This document shows, piece by piece, positions 6,148-12,979 of a stretch of DNA of 13,219 nt. Each line of letters starts with the position of its first letter. Within the stretch, counting starts at the first letter, position 1. The notes under the pieces are model-generated. The model searched no databases. It was not told where the DNA came from and saw nothing but the letters and a program-made list of their open reading frames with translations. Source of the stretch: Bacillota bacterium (lineage in GTDB: Bacteria; Bacillota; Clostridia; Oscillospirales; Oscillospiraceae). Made by a program: the position numbers and the translations under genes. The stretch spans positions 1 through 13,219 of the forward strand of contig JAEWYA010000026.1 of NCBI GenBank assembly GCA_023395775.1. The letters are read 5' to 3'.

Positions 6148-7200
6148 TCAAAGGGAGAGCTGTTCCGGCTCATTCGTCCCGCCGGGAACGGACAGTCCCA
6201 GATGCCTATACGCCCGGTGGGTCACGCAGCGGCCCCGGGGCGTCCGGGTCAGAAAGCCCAGCTGCATCAGATACGGCTCGTAGACATCCTCCAGCGTCAC
6301 GGCCTCCTCCCCAATGGTGGCCGCCAGAGTCTCCAGTCCCACTGGACCGCCGCCGTAGTTTTCAACGATGGCGGTGAGCATCCGGCGGTCCACAGAGTCA
6401 AGGCCCAGATAGTCCACCTCCAGCGCGTTCAGCGCCTGATCCGCAACGGCTTTTGTGATGACGCCGTCGGCCTTCACCTGCGCGAAGTCCCGCACCCGGC
6501 GGAGCATCCGGTTGGCGATCCGGGGCGTTCCCCGGCTGCGCTTTGCAATCTCAAACGCGCCCGTATCCTCGATGGGAACGTTCAAAATTCCCGCGCTGCG
6601 CTTCACGATCAAGGACAGCTCCTCCGGGGAATACAGCTCCAGCCGCAGCGTCACGCCGAAGCGGTCCCGCAGCGGCGCGGAGAGCTGGCCCGCCCGGGTA
6701 GTGGCCCCGATCAGGGTGAACCGGGGCAGGTCCAGCCGGATGGAGTTGGCGGAGGGGCCCTTGCCCACGATAATGTCCAGGGCGTAATCCTCCATGGCGG
6801 GGTACAAAATCTCCTCCACGGAGCGGTTTAGCCGGTGGATCTCATCCACAAACAAAATGTCGTTTTCCGCCAGATTCGTCAAAAGCGCCGCCAGGTCCCC
6901 CGGCTTTTCGATGGCGGGGCCGGAGGTGATGCGAATGTTGACGCCCATCTCCGCGGCGATGATGCCAGCCAGCGTCGTCTTGCCAAGGCCCGGAGGCCCG
7001 TGGAGCAGCACGTGGTCCAGCGGCTCCGTCCGTTGCTTGGCGGCGGCGATGAATACGCTGAGGTTCTCCTTGACCTTCTCTTGCCCTATGTAGTCCCTTA
7101 GCGCCTTTGGGCGCAAGGAAACCTCGCCGCCGTCCTCCTCCAGAAAGGTCTTGGCGACGATGGGTTCTTCGTAGATATCGTTTCCAAAGTCGATGCTCAA
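6148..7200 (-). CDS. ruvB: Holliday junction branch migration ATPase RuvB
   Basis: A 350-residue AAA+ motor that, with RuvA, drives branch migration of Holliday junctions. Visible motifs are Walker A GPPGLGKTT (68-76), Walker B LFVDEIHRLNR (116-126), sensor I IGATTRAG (164-171) and the arginine region RGTPRIANRMLRRVRD. The C-terminal winged helix ends in LTRTPRGRCVTHRAYRHLGL. Length is normal. Translation probably begins at a TTG (7200) with ggaag 7 nt upstream; no later ATG lies before the conserved N-terminal segment SLRPKALRDYIGQE. Unlike the usual ruvA-ruvB adjacency, an unrelated membrane gene separates it from ruvA. glmM follows directly. Confidence 0.97.
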   Translation of the reverse strand: MSIDFGNDIYEEPIVAKTFLEEDGGEVSLRPKALRDYIGQEKVKENLSVFIAAAKQRTEPLDHVLLHGPPGLGKTTLAGIIAAEMGVNIRITSGPAIEKPGDLAALLTNLAENDILFVDEIHRLNRSVEEILYPAMEDYALDIIVGKGPSANSIRLDLPRFTLIGATTRAGQLSAPLRDRFGVTLRLELYSPEELSLIVKRSAGILNVPIEDTGAFEIAKRSRGTPRIANRMLRRVRDFAQVKADGVITKAVADQALNALEVDYLGLDSVDRRMLTAIVENYGGGPVGLETLAATIGEEAVTLEDVYEPYLMQLGFLTRTPRGRCVTHRAYRHLGLSVPGGTNEPEQLSL

Positions 7201-7224
7201 TTGCTCACTTCCCGTAATGAAGAA

Positions 7225-7617
7225 TCAAATCGCCAGTGCCTGAAATAGCAGTAGGAAACCGGCTATTATTCCGATAATAAAAAGGCAGAAGAAGGCGCAG
7301 CTGGCGTTCCATGCGCGCTCCTTTTCCATCTGCTCTTCGTCAGAAAGCCAAATGCGATTCATAAGTACTCTGTACTTTTTATAATAACTGACGGCCGGAA
7401 CCAAAAATAAATAGCTGAGAAAGAAAGTCAAAAACCCCGCCAATTCCAGTATACTCATGAAACTTGCCATAGACAGCATGAGCAGGGCACCCCCTACAGC
7501 TAACAAAGCAAGGGTTACCTTCAGGCTGTCCCAATTATTTTTGCCGGAAAAAAAGCCGGACAAAAAGAACATGCCGGAATAAAGCAGTATACAACCGCTC
7601 AGCATAAGCCACAGCAT
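7225..7617 (-). CDS. Unknown membrane protein inserted between ruvA and ruvB
   Basis: A 130-residue protein that I do not recognise. It has four strongly hydrophobic segments (about 1-23, 31-53, 55-78 and 105-130) and one polar, charged loop (about 79-104, YYKKYRVLMNRIWLSDEEQMEKERAW). There is no cleavable-looking signal peptide, no enzyme motif and no conserved Cys pair. The ATG at 7617 lies 1 nt after the ruvA stop codon without a clear ribosome binding site, so translation is probably coupled to ruvA; an ATG at 7605 is an alternative. It ends 24 nt before ruvB. The coding sequence is visibly richer in A+T than ruvA and ruvB, and uses codons such as ATA, AAA and TTA-type more freely, which may indicate a recent arrival. 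It has no evident link to recombination. Confidence 0.75.
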   Translation of the reverse strand: MLWLMLSGCILLYSGMFFLSGFFSGKNNWDSLKVTLALLAVGGALLMLSMASFMSILELAGFLTFFLSYLFLVPAVSYYKKYRVLMNRIWLSDEEQMEKERAWNASCAFFCLFIIGIIAGFLLLFQALAI

Positions 7618-7618
7618 T

Positions 7619-8227
7619 TTACTTGGCCATCTTTTTCAGGCACGCCCGGATAATCTCCTCCAGCGGCAGGCGCTCCACGTCCACGCCCTTCAGCGCCGCT
7701 GCGGTCTCCGCCGTGGAGTATCCCAGAACACCCAGCGCGGCGGCGGCCTCCGTGGTCTTGTTTGTCAGAACGGTTCCCGCGCCGGCGCTCCCGCCGCCTA
7801 TAGTCAGTCCGCCGAACGCGGCGCTCTCTCTGGTCATCTTGTCCTTCAGCTCCAGAATGATGCGCTGGGCGATTTTCTTGCCGATGCCGGGGGCCACCGT
7901 CAGCGACTTCTCATCCCCGGTGATGATGGACATGGCCAGCGTCTCCGGAGTGGAGACGGACAAGATCGCCAGCGCGGCCTTGGGACCCACGCCGGACACG
8001 CCGATCAGCATTTTGAAGCTGTTCAGCTCTCCCACGCTTCCAAAGCCGTACAGCCCAAAGGCATTCTCCGCCACATGGAAATAGGTGTACAGCTTCGTTC
8101 TCTCCCCCTTTTTAAGGCCCGAGAGGGTGTTGCTGGTGGTGGCGCAGGCGTATCCCACGCCGCCGCAGTCGATCACCGCCAGATTCGGCTGCACTTCCGC
8201 CACGGTGCCGTTCAAATAGTAAAACAC
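7619..8227 (-). CDS. ruvA: Holliday junction DNA-binding protein RuvA
   Basis: A 202-residue RuvA. It binds the four-way junction as a tetramer and loads RuvB. The start is a GTG giving FYYLNGTVAEVQPNLAVID, the family's OB-fold opening, with ggagg 7 nt upstream; a start at 8263 would add residues from the leader. The helix-hairpin-helix segments are visible in LIGVSGVGPKAALAILS and LTVAPGIGKKIAQRIILELKDK. A Gly/Ala/Thr-rich flexible linker is followed by domain III (EAAAALGVLGYSTAETAAALKGV), which contacts RuvB. The gene lies 61 nt after ruvC and 1 nt before the unknown membrane gene. Confidence 0.96.
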   Translation of the reverse strand: MFYYLNGTVAEVQPNLAVIDCGGVGYACATTSNTLSGLKKGERTKLYTYFHVAENAFGLYGFGSVGELNSFKMLIGVSGVGPKAALAILSVSTPETLAMSIITGDEKSLTVAPGIGKKIAQRIILELKDKMTRESAAFGGLTIGGGSAGAGTVLTNKTTEAAAALGVLGYSTAETAAALKGVDVERLPLEEIIRACLKKMAK

Positions 8228-8288
8228 AGGGCCTCCTCCGATCTTTCGTACAAATGCGGGCAATTAGGCGCGTACCCGCCCAAAATGC

Positions 8289-8798
8289 TCAGACCGTCTC
8301 CTTCACATTATTTAGTTGTGGGAGCTGTGAAGTGAAACTCCTTGCGTGGCAAAGCGCCAGAGCCAGCGCGTCCGCGGCATCATCCGGCCGGGGGACGGCC
8401 TTCAGGTTCAAAAGCCGCCGGGTCATGTCCATGACCTGCCGTTTCTCCGCCTTTCCGTATCCCACCACGGCCATCTTCACCTGCGACGGCGTGTACTCAT
8501 ACAGCGGCACGCCGTATTTCTCCGCCGCCAGCAGAATCACGCCCCGGCCGTGGGCCACGGCGATGCCGGTGGTGATGTTGTTGTTGAAAAACAGCTCCTC
8601 AATGGAGATTGCCTCCGGCTTCAACTGGCCGATCAGGTCCTCCATGTCGCCGAAAATTTGATAGAGCCGCCTGGAAAGCGGCAGGCCTGCGGGTGTGGTA
8701 ATGGCCCCGTAGGTCACCATATGCGCTTTTGTCCGGTCAGCCTCCACCAGCCCGAAGCCGATGGTGGCGACGCCGGGGTCGATGCCCAAGATCCGCAT
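8289..8798 (-). CDS. ruvC: Holliday junction resolvase RuvC
   Basis: A 169-residue endonuclease that cuts Holliday junctions symmetrically, acting with RuvAB. The four catalytic acidic residues are intact: Asp7 in MRILGIDPG, Glu67 in ISIEELFF, and Asp140 and Asp143 in RPDDAADALALALCH. The segment NNNITTGIAVAHGRGVILLAA is typical of the family. The start at 8798 begins the conserved domain and has gggag 4-5 nt upstream; an upstream in-frame start (8855) would read into the promoter. It is the first gene of the unit ruvC-ruvA-membrane gene-ruvB-glmM, driven by the promoter at 8827-8855. Confidence 0.96.
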   Translation of the reverse strand: MRILGIDPGVATIGFGLVEADRTKAHMVTYGAITTPAGLPLSRRLYQIFGDMEDLIGQLKPEAISIEELFFNNNITTGIAVAHGRGVILLAAEKYGVPLYEYTPSQVKMAVVGYGKAEKRQVMDMTRRLLNLKAVPRPDDAADALALALCHARSFTSQLPQLNNVKETV

Positions 8799-8826
8799 GG
8801 TACTCCCCTTTCGCACAATTAAAATC

Positions 8827-8855
8827 ATTATAGCAAACCGAAGCCCGATACGCAA
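8827..8855 (-). promoter_or_regulatory. Promoter of the ruvC operon
   Basis: On the - strand TTGCGT (8855-8850) and TATAAT (8832-8827) are separated by 17 bp, and TGC directly before the -10 makes an extended -10 element. The predicted start is near 8820, giving a leader of about 20 nt. I see no LexA-type box in the short region between it and the upstream terminator, though I could have missed a diverged one. Confidence 0.75.
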
Positions 8856-8857
8856 CC

Positions 8858-8886
8858 GAAAAAAAGGAGCGCCTTTTAAGGCACTT
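8858..8886 (-). terminator. Intrinsic terminator of the ECF sigma/DUF4179 unit
   Basis: Bases 8868-8875 and 8878-8885 form an 8-bp stem with one wobble pair; the innermost pairs probably open into a 4-nt loop. On the - strand it is followed by a run of about seven T. It lies 18 nt after the DUF4179 stop. The + strand also has a T-run after the stem, so it could work in both directions. Confidence 0.85.
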
Positions 8887-8903
8887 CTTTTTTATACTTC
8901 GTG

Positions 8904-10349
8904 TCACCGGATGGAGATTGCTGCCGGGGCGGAAAAGTCCGTCACGCGGGTGAAAACCGGCTTTAGCCAGACCTCCGTTTCCTGATCACCCGGCAGGGGA
9001 ACGGTCTCGAAGAAGAAGCCCGATGCACTGCCGTCCAGATATTCTCCAGTGTCCGGGTCCTGATAGGTGCAGGAAGAGCCTGTTGATGAGAAGCGCAACT
9101 CCGTTCCGTCGGCGTCCTGATACCCGTTCCAAAGGCTATACATATGGAATTCTTGATAAATCTCGTTATGCCGCTCTTCCCGGCGGCCTTCCTGAAGCTG
9201 CTTCTCCCGGAACGTCAGCAGATAGCCGCTGTCAAGATGCTGAATTCCAATAAGCTCCGTGCCGTCCGGCAGCGGATCATGTTCCTCTGTGGCAAGATTC
9301 AGCCGGATTTTTTCCCGGCTCTTTTCCAGCCATCGGGCCTGCGTAATGTAAAGCTTTAATTCTTTACTGTTACTAAAATACGTAGTATCCATCCAATAGG
9401 TCACCATAGCTGGAGAATTCTCCTCCCCAGTGGCGGAGATGCCGTTGGTCACCGGGACAAACCGTTGACCCCGCTCGTTTTCCACGTAGAAGTCCAGTCC
9501 GGTTAGCCATGCGGTGTTGTCCGGGTCATAGCCGAAATCCAGCCGCAGATGGGTGGGATAGATCTCCGCCTGCTTGAGCGTCAGCGTCTGACTGTCCAGT
9601 TGGAAGGTCTTCCCCACCGCCACTGTCTCGCCCTGAGCCGTGAACCAGGGGTCGAAGGTCAGATCAAAAGCAAACACCGCCAGAGTTTCCGGGTCGTGGG
9701 TGTGCACTTCAAAATATGCGTCCTCCATCTTCTCTTCGTCGGGTTCCAGTGCAATTCCAGTCTCATCATAAGCGCTCTGATAGACGTTCAGAGTCAGCGT
9801 CAGTCCCTCCGGCATGTCCCGGTCCACAAAGTCCACTGTCAGCTGCCGGAGGTCCCCGTTGGGCGTACCGTAGGACCCGCTGGAGCTGCCGTACCCGTCG
9901 CCGCCATCCGGCAATGTCACCGCACCGTCGGCATCCAGCTGACCGTATTGGTCGGTGTCCAATGTGTAGAAGACATTCAGCTGCTTCTGGTCCACGATCA
10001 GGTACTCCACCCTGGCGGTGATGCCGTTTTTGCTCTGTTCCTGCCCCACAGACTGGACGTATTCGTCCTCCACCGCTGCGGAGAGAGACGGCGACCACGT
10101 CACCGCCTTTGCCAGCTCCCGCAGCACCGGCACTCCGCCGCAGGCCCGAGCGAAGGGCGGGAACAGGTTCACCAGAAGCATAAACGCCACGAAGCACACC
10201 GCCAGACTCCCGACGGGAATACCCAGAATACGGGTGCGTTTCCGTGAAGCTTTTTTCCTTTTTACCGCCTTTGCTACCGTGTATGCAAGCTGCGGCGGAG
10301 TCTCCGCAAGCGAATCGCGCAGCGCCGTATATTCCTCATTTCGGTTCAT
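8904..10349 (-). CDS. DUF4179 membrane protein, probable anti-sigma factor
   Basis: A 481-residue single-pass membrane protein. Residues 1-40 are cytoplasmic and end in the basic run KRKKASRKRTR; about 41-63 is the membrane segment (ILGIPVGSLAVCFVAFMLLVNLF); about 64-481 is extracytoplasmic. The stretch after the membrane (FPPFARACGGVPVLRELAKAVTWSPSLSAAVEDEYVQ) and the segment NGITARVEYLIVDQKQLNVFYTL are typical of DUF4179 proteins, which pair with ECF sigma factors. The outer region is mostly beta-type sequence with a Gly/Ser-rich turn (about 150-165). The start codon overlaps the sigma gene's stop as ATGA, giving tight translational coupling and supporting a partnership in which this protein holds the sigma factor at the membrane. 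The signal sensed is unknown, and there is no recognisable site for regulated proteolysis. Confidence 0.85.
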   Translation of the reverse strand: MNRNEEYTALRDSLAETPPQLAYTVAKAVKRKKASRKRTRILGIPVGSLAVCFVAFMLLVNLFPPFARACGGVPVLRELAKAVTWSPSLSAAVEDEYVQSVGQEQSKNGITARVEYLIVDQKQLNVFYTLDTDQYGQLDADGAVTLPDGGDGYGSSSGSYGTPNGDLRQLTVDFVDRDMPEGLTLTLNVYQSAYDETGIALEPDEEKMEDAYFEVHTHDPETLAVFAFDLTFDPWFTAQGETVAVGKTFQLDSQTLTLKQAEIYPTHLRLDFGYDPDNTAWLTGLDFYVENERGQRFVPVTNGISATGEENSPAMVTYWMDTTYFSNSKELKLYITQARWLEKSREKIRLNLATEEHDPLPDGTELIGIQHLDSGYLLTFREKQLQEGRREERHNEIYQEFHMYSLWNGYQDADGTELRFSSTGSSCTYQDPDTGEYLDGSASGFFFETVPLPGDQETEVWLKPVFTRVTDFSAPAAISIR

Positions 10350-10816
10350 GTGTTTCCCTCCTCCAGCTCCAGTCTCAACAGCGCCAGCGCCCTGCGCTGG
10401 CGGGTAACAACGGTACCCTGAGGGATACCCAGCGTCCTGGCTGTCTCCGCCAGCGTCAGATCCCCGAAGTACCGCAGGACAATTATCTGTCGCAGTTCCT
10501 GAGGAAGACGGGCCACCGCCTCCCGCAGGGGCAGCGCGTCATAGTTGAAGTCTTCCCCCGCCTCGGGCAGGTATTCCGCCGGGCGCAGACGCTTCAGCCG
10601 CCGCAGCTCCCGACCGCACTCGTTGATGAGGATGCGGGTGAGCCACGTCTCGAAATACTCCGGCTGACGGAGGTGGCGCAAGTGCCGCAGCGCCTGATAC
10701 ACCGCCTCGTCCATGGCCTCCAGCGCCGCGGCTTCCCCGCCCAGATACGCAAAGGCGGCGCGGTACAGCCGCGCCTTCTGTGCCTCCGTCCGCCGGATAA
10801 ATTCCTGCTGATCCAT
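10346..10816 (-). CDS. ECF-type sigma factor
   Basis: A 156-residue extracytoplasmic-function sigma factor with only the two essential domains. Sigma-2 covers about 8-75 (YRAAFAYLGGEAAALEAMDEAVYQALRHL, then FETWLTRILINECGRELRRLK) and sigma-4 about 95-150, with the helix-turn-helix LTLAETARTLGIPQGTVVTRQRRALALL. It resembles the SigV/SigW-like ECF groups of Firmicutes that pair with DUF4179 anti-sigma proteins. The ATG has a strong purine-rich site, gggggaaggg, just upstream. The gene overlaps its partner by 4 nt. Such factors commonly control their own operon, but I could not find a clear ECF-type promoter (a TGAAAC-like -35 with a CGTC-like -10) in the 138 nt upstream. Its regulon is unknown. 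Confidence 0.92.
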   Translation of the reverse strand: MDQQEFIRRTEAQKARLYRAAFAYLGGEAAALEAMDEAVYQALRHLRHLRQPEYFETWLTRILINECGRELRRLKRLRPAEYLPEAGEDFNYDALPLREAVARLPQELRQIIVLRYFGDLTLAETARTLGIPQGTVVTRQRRALALLRLELEEGNT

Positions 10817-10902
10817 GCCCTTCCCCCTTTCTGCCTATTAGAGCGTTCATGCGGGCGTTTTGATTTCCCCTCCGTGGAATTTTTTAAAAGTTTGCAGCGT
10901 AA

Positions 10903-10937
10903 GGAGCCGGGGCGGAAAAACCTTCCGCCCCGGCTCC
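10903..10937 (-). terminator. Strong hairpin after xerD, probable terminator
   Basis: Bases 10903-10917 and 10923-10937 form a perfect, very G+C-rich 15-bp stem with a 5-nt loop. It begins 17 nt after the xerD stop. The - strand then reads ttacgctgcaaacttttaaaa, so there is no immediate T-tract; the T-rich part comes about 12 nt later. It probably ends spoIIM-xerD transcription but may be inefficient. An alternative is a leader structure for the ECF operon. Confidence 0.65.
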
Positions 10938-10954
10938 GGCTGGTTCGCTTGGAT

Positions 10955-11842
10955 TCACGCTTTGGGATGGGCCTTGTTGTACACATCCTTCAGCTGGTTT
11001 TTCACTACGTGGGTATAGATCTGCGTGGACGAGATGTCCGCGTGGCCCAGCATCTCCTGAATGGAGCGGAGGTCCGCGCCGTTTTCCAGAAGGTGGACGG
11101 CAAAGGAGTGGCGCAGGGTGTGGGGCGTGATGTCCTTTTGGATGCCCGCCTTCTCCTGATAGTATTTGATGATCTTCCAGAAGCCCTGACGGCTCATGCG
11201 CTCGCCGTTCATGTTGACGAATAGCGCCCGTTCGTCCATATCCGCGATAATCTCGGGCCGGACGTTGATCTCATAGTCCCGCAGGGCCTTCACAGCGGCG
11301 GGATACAGGGGGATGATGCGCTCCCGGCCCCGGCTGGCGCAGCGCAGAAAGCCCGCGGACAGGTTCAGATCGTCCACATTCAAAGCGATCAGCTCACTGA
11401 CGCGGATACCGGTGGCGTACAGCAGCTCCAGCATGGCGTGGTCCCGGAAGCCCTTGGCGTCCACGCACTGGGGCTGCTCCAAAAACAGCTCAACTTCCTT
11501 GCTGGTGAGAATCTCGGGATATTTCCGCTCCACCTTCGCCGCCGTCAGTCCCCTGGCGGGATTCGCGGCCAGAACGCCGGAGGAGACCATGAATTTATAG
11601 AAGGATTTGGCCGAGGCCAGAAACCGCGTCACCGATGCGGCGGACTTGCCCTTTCCATGCATCCAGTCCATATAGTGCTGGACCATTTCCGGCGCGGCGC
11701 GGCGCAGATCGCTGTCCTCCTCCACGTGGAGGAACTCCTGAAACTGGGTCACGTCCCGCAGATAGGCGGACACCGTGTTGGCGGAGGCGTCCTTTTCCGC
11801 AGTCAGGTATTTTTCGTAAAGCGTCAGATACTCCGCTGCCAC
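10955..11842 (-). CDS. xerD: XerD-type tyrosine recombinase
   Basis: A 295-residue tyrosine recombinase of normal XerC/XerD length. In this lineage the gene next to spoIIM is usually XerD, which with XerC resolves chromosome dimers at dif. The N-terminal SAM-like domain is about 1-90 and the catalytic domain about 105-290. Catalytic residues seen are Arg147 (TGIRVSEL), His241 and Arg244 (HTLRH), His267 (LGHADI) and the nucleophile Tyr276 (STQIYTHV). The beta-hairpin position that holds the catalytic Lys in E. coli XerD (GKGNKER) reads SRGRER here, with Arg171 in its place and one residue fewer. The GTG start has aaaggag about 9 nt upstream. It lies 67 nt after spoIIM; that gap can form a weak hairpin. 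Family assignment is secure; XerD rather than XerC rests on the neighbour. Confidence 0.9.
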   Translation of the reverse strand: MAAEYLTLYEKYLTAEKDASANTVSAYLRDVTQFQEFLHVEEDSDLRRAAPEMVQHYMDWMHGKGKSAASVTRFLASAKSFYKFMVSSGVLAANPARGLTAAKVERKYPEILTSKEVELFLEQPQCVDAKGFRDHAMLELLYATGIRVSELIALNVDDLNLSAGFLRCASRGRERIIPLYPAAVKALRDYEINVRPEIIADMDERALFVNMNGERMSRQGFWKIIKYYQEKAGIQKDITPHTLRHSFAVHLLENGADLRSIQEMLGHADISSTQIYTHVVKNQLKDVYNKAHPKA

Positions 11843-11909
11843 GGCGCACGTCTCCTTTCCTACCGCCTGTAAAATAATCTCCGCAGGCGCGGTTTTTTCA
11901 GATTTTATG

Positions 11910-12551
11910 TCACCGAAAGATCAGCCCCAGGACCCAGCTGAGAAGCTTCGGGGACACCAGCAGTTCCGTCACCACCCCGGCGGCCAGCACCGCGCAGACT
12001 GTTCCGAACCGGAGCCACCACGCCCGGCCATAGGAGGGCGGAGCGGGCCGCCCGCTCTTTTCCAGCGACAGCGCAGCTAGCGCCACGGACTTTTCCAGCG
12101 CCGGAACCGCCACGGCAAAGTAGCACGGCAGCGTGATCAGGCACCTCAGCCCGAACACCGCCAGCGCCAAAAGAACGCCGTTGCGGCCAAAGGCCGCCGT
12201 GAAGCAGCAGACGGAAAACGAAAGGAAGAAGCCGTATGCCGCCGTGACCGCCGGAAGCAACGCCGCGCCCACTGAAGCAAAGCCCAGCAGGAACGCCAGC
12301 AGCGGATACCGGAAATAGACCACCAGCGCGGAAACCACCGTTTTCGCGGTCAGCTCCGGCGGTGACTTCAGGGAAAAATAACCGTTCAGGTACTCCGTCA
12401 GTTCTCCGGCGGTGTTCGCGCTCACCCGCGCGGAGAGGACCTGTCCTAAAAACAGGCCCGCCAGAAAACAGGCCGCCAACAGCACCAGACGGAGCCACGG
12501 CCCGCGTCCGCTCCGTATCAGGCGGCGTCCGCCTACCGACCCTACAAACAA
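11910..12551 (-). CDS. spoIIM: Stage II sporulation protein M-like protein
   Basis: A 213-residue integral membrane protein matching SpoIIM in length, topology and location beside xerD. SpoIIM is the membrane scaffold of the SpoIID-SpoIIM-SpoIIP complex that remodels peptidoglycan during engulfment. Hydrophobic segments are at about 19-40, 71-92, 95-120, 125-150 and 180-200. The short lumenal stretch ANTAGELTEYLNGYFSL (45-61) corresponds to the FFYLEQFF-type segment of Bacillus SpoIIM. NGVLLALAVFGLRCLITLPCYFAVAVPALEKSVAL (124-158) corresponds to the family's conserved helical pair. The start is a TTG with gaggtgagg just upstream. A SigA-like promoter lies at 12627-12655. Sequence divergence keeps the family call below certainty. 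Confidence 0.75.
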   Translation of the reverse strand: MFVGSVGGRRLIRSGRGPWLRLVLLAACFLAGLFLGQVLSARVSANTAGELTEYLNGYFSLKSPPELTAKTVVSALVVYFRYPLLAFLLGFASVGAALLPAVTAAYGFFLSFSVCCFTAAFGRNGVLLALAVFGLRCLITLPCYFAVAVPALEKSVALAALSLEKSGRPAPPSYGRAWWLRFGTVCAVLAAGVVTELLVSPKLLSWVLGLIFR

Positions 12552-12626
12552 AGCGCCTCACCTCGCGCAATTCTATGCGGCGCACCGGCAGGTTAGAAGT
12601 CAGTTGACGTAAATATCGCTTTTACT

Positions 12627-12655
12627 AATATATTGCTTTTTTTCCCGGACTGCAA
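12627..12655 (-). promoter_or_regulatory. Promoter of spoIIM-xerD
   Basis: On the - strand TTGCAG (12655-12650) and TATATT (12632-12627) are separated by 17 bp, giving a start near 12620 and a leader of about 70 nt. A convergent candidate on the + strand (TTGACG at 12604-12609, TAATAT 16 bp later) overlaps it, but no + strand gene follows. I did not find a clear SigE-type promoter, which drives spoIIM in Bacillus. Confidence 0.55.
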
Positions 12656-12678
12656 GGGCTTTTGCAGTAATTCACCAT

Positions 12679-12700
12679 TTTTTGTAAACTATGACAAAAA
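12679..12700. promoter_or_regulatory. Inverted repeat upstream of the spoIIM promoter
   Basis: The arms tttttgt (12679-12685) and acaaaaa (12694-12700) are perfectly complementary, separated by 8 bp. The centre lies roughly 35-40 bp upstream of the spoIIM -35 box. Its size and spacing suit a dimeric regulator, but no regulator is identified. Confidence 0.35.
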
Positions 12701-12775
12701 GTTATGTAAATGAAATTATGTTAACCGGAGAAACTGGACGACGGAACAGCCCTCCTGATTTCTGCTGAACGTCAA

Positions 12776-12812
12776 GATGTGGGGTCCGTCAAAAGGCGGA
12801 CCCCACTACATC
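12776..12812 (-). terminator. Hairpin between the upstream membrane gene and spoIIM
   Basis: A perfect 10-bp stem (12779-12788 with 12797-12806) encloses an 8-nt loop, and gat/atc extends it past a small bulge. It is the only strong hairpin downstream of the partial membrane gene. Neither strand has a good T-tract after it, so it is terminator-like rather than a proven terminator. Confidence 0.5.
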
Positions 12813-12979
12813 TGCGCTGCCGGACAGTTTTGCCTGGCTTTTATGCTTTCCGTCCAATTTTTTGAAAAGATTTGAGTTAAATTGAAAATTTGTTGAAAAT
12901 CACAAGCACAGCCCTGACACAGATACGCGCGAAAGACGGCGGTTGCGAGCAGAGCGGGCATTAAAATCCGAGATCCGTT

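Larger units (their letters stand above)
12552..12979. other. A/T-rich gap upstream of spoIIM
   Basis: This 428-nt stretch has no supportable gene. It holds the spoIIM promoter (12627-12655), an inverted repeat (12679-12700), a near direct repeat TTATGTAA/TTATGTTAA (12702-12724), the hairpin at 12779-12806 and a phased TTGA series (12862-12896). It is clearly more A+T-rich than the genes on either side. Confidence 0.6.

Noticed and set aside
10244..11224. A 326-codon + strand frame over the ECF sigma and xerD genes
   Set aside because: It runs antisense across three identified genes and an intergenic hairpin, with no recognisable domain.
11905..12585. A 226-codon - strand frame overlapping spoIIM
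   Set aside because: Arg/Gly-rich with no membrane segments; the overlapping frame 11910-12551 gives a coherent SpoIIM-like membrane protein.
12604..12626. Possible + strand promoter (TTGACG, 16 bp, TAATAT)
   Set aside because: No + strand gene or RNA follows, and the sequence overlaps the more sensible - strand spoIIM promoter.
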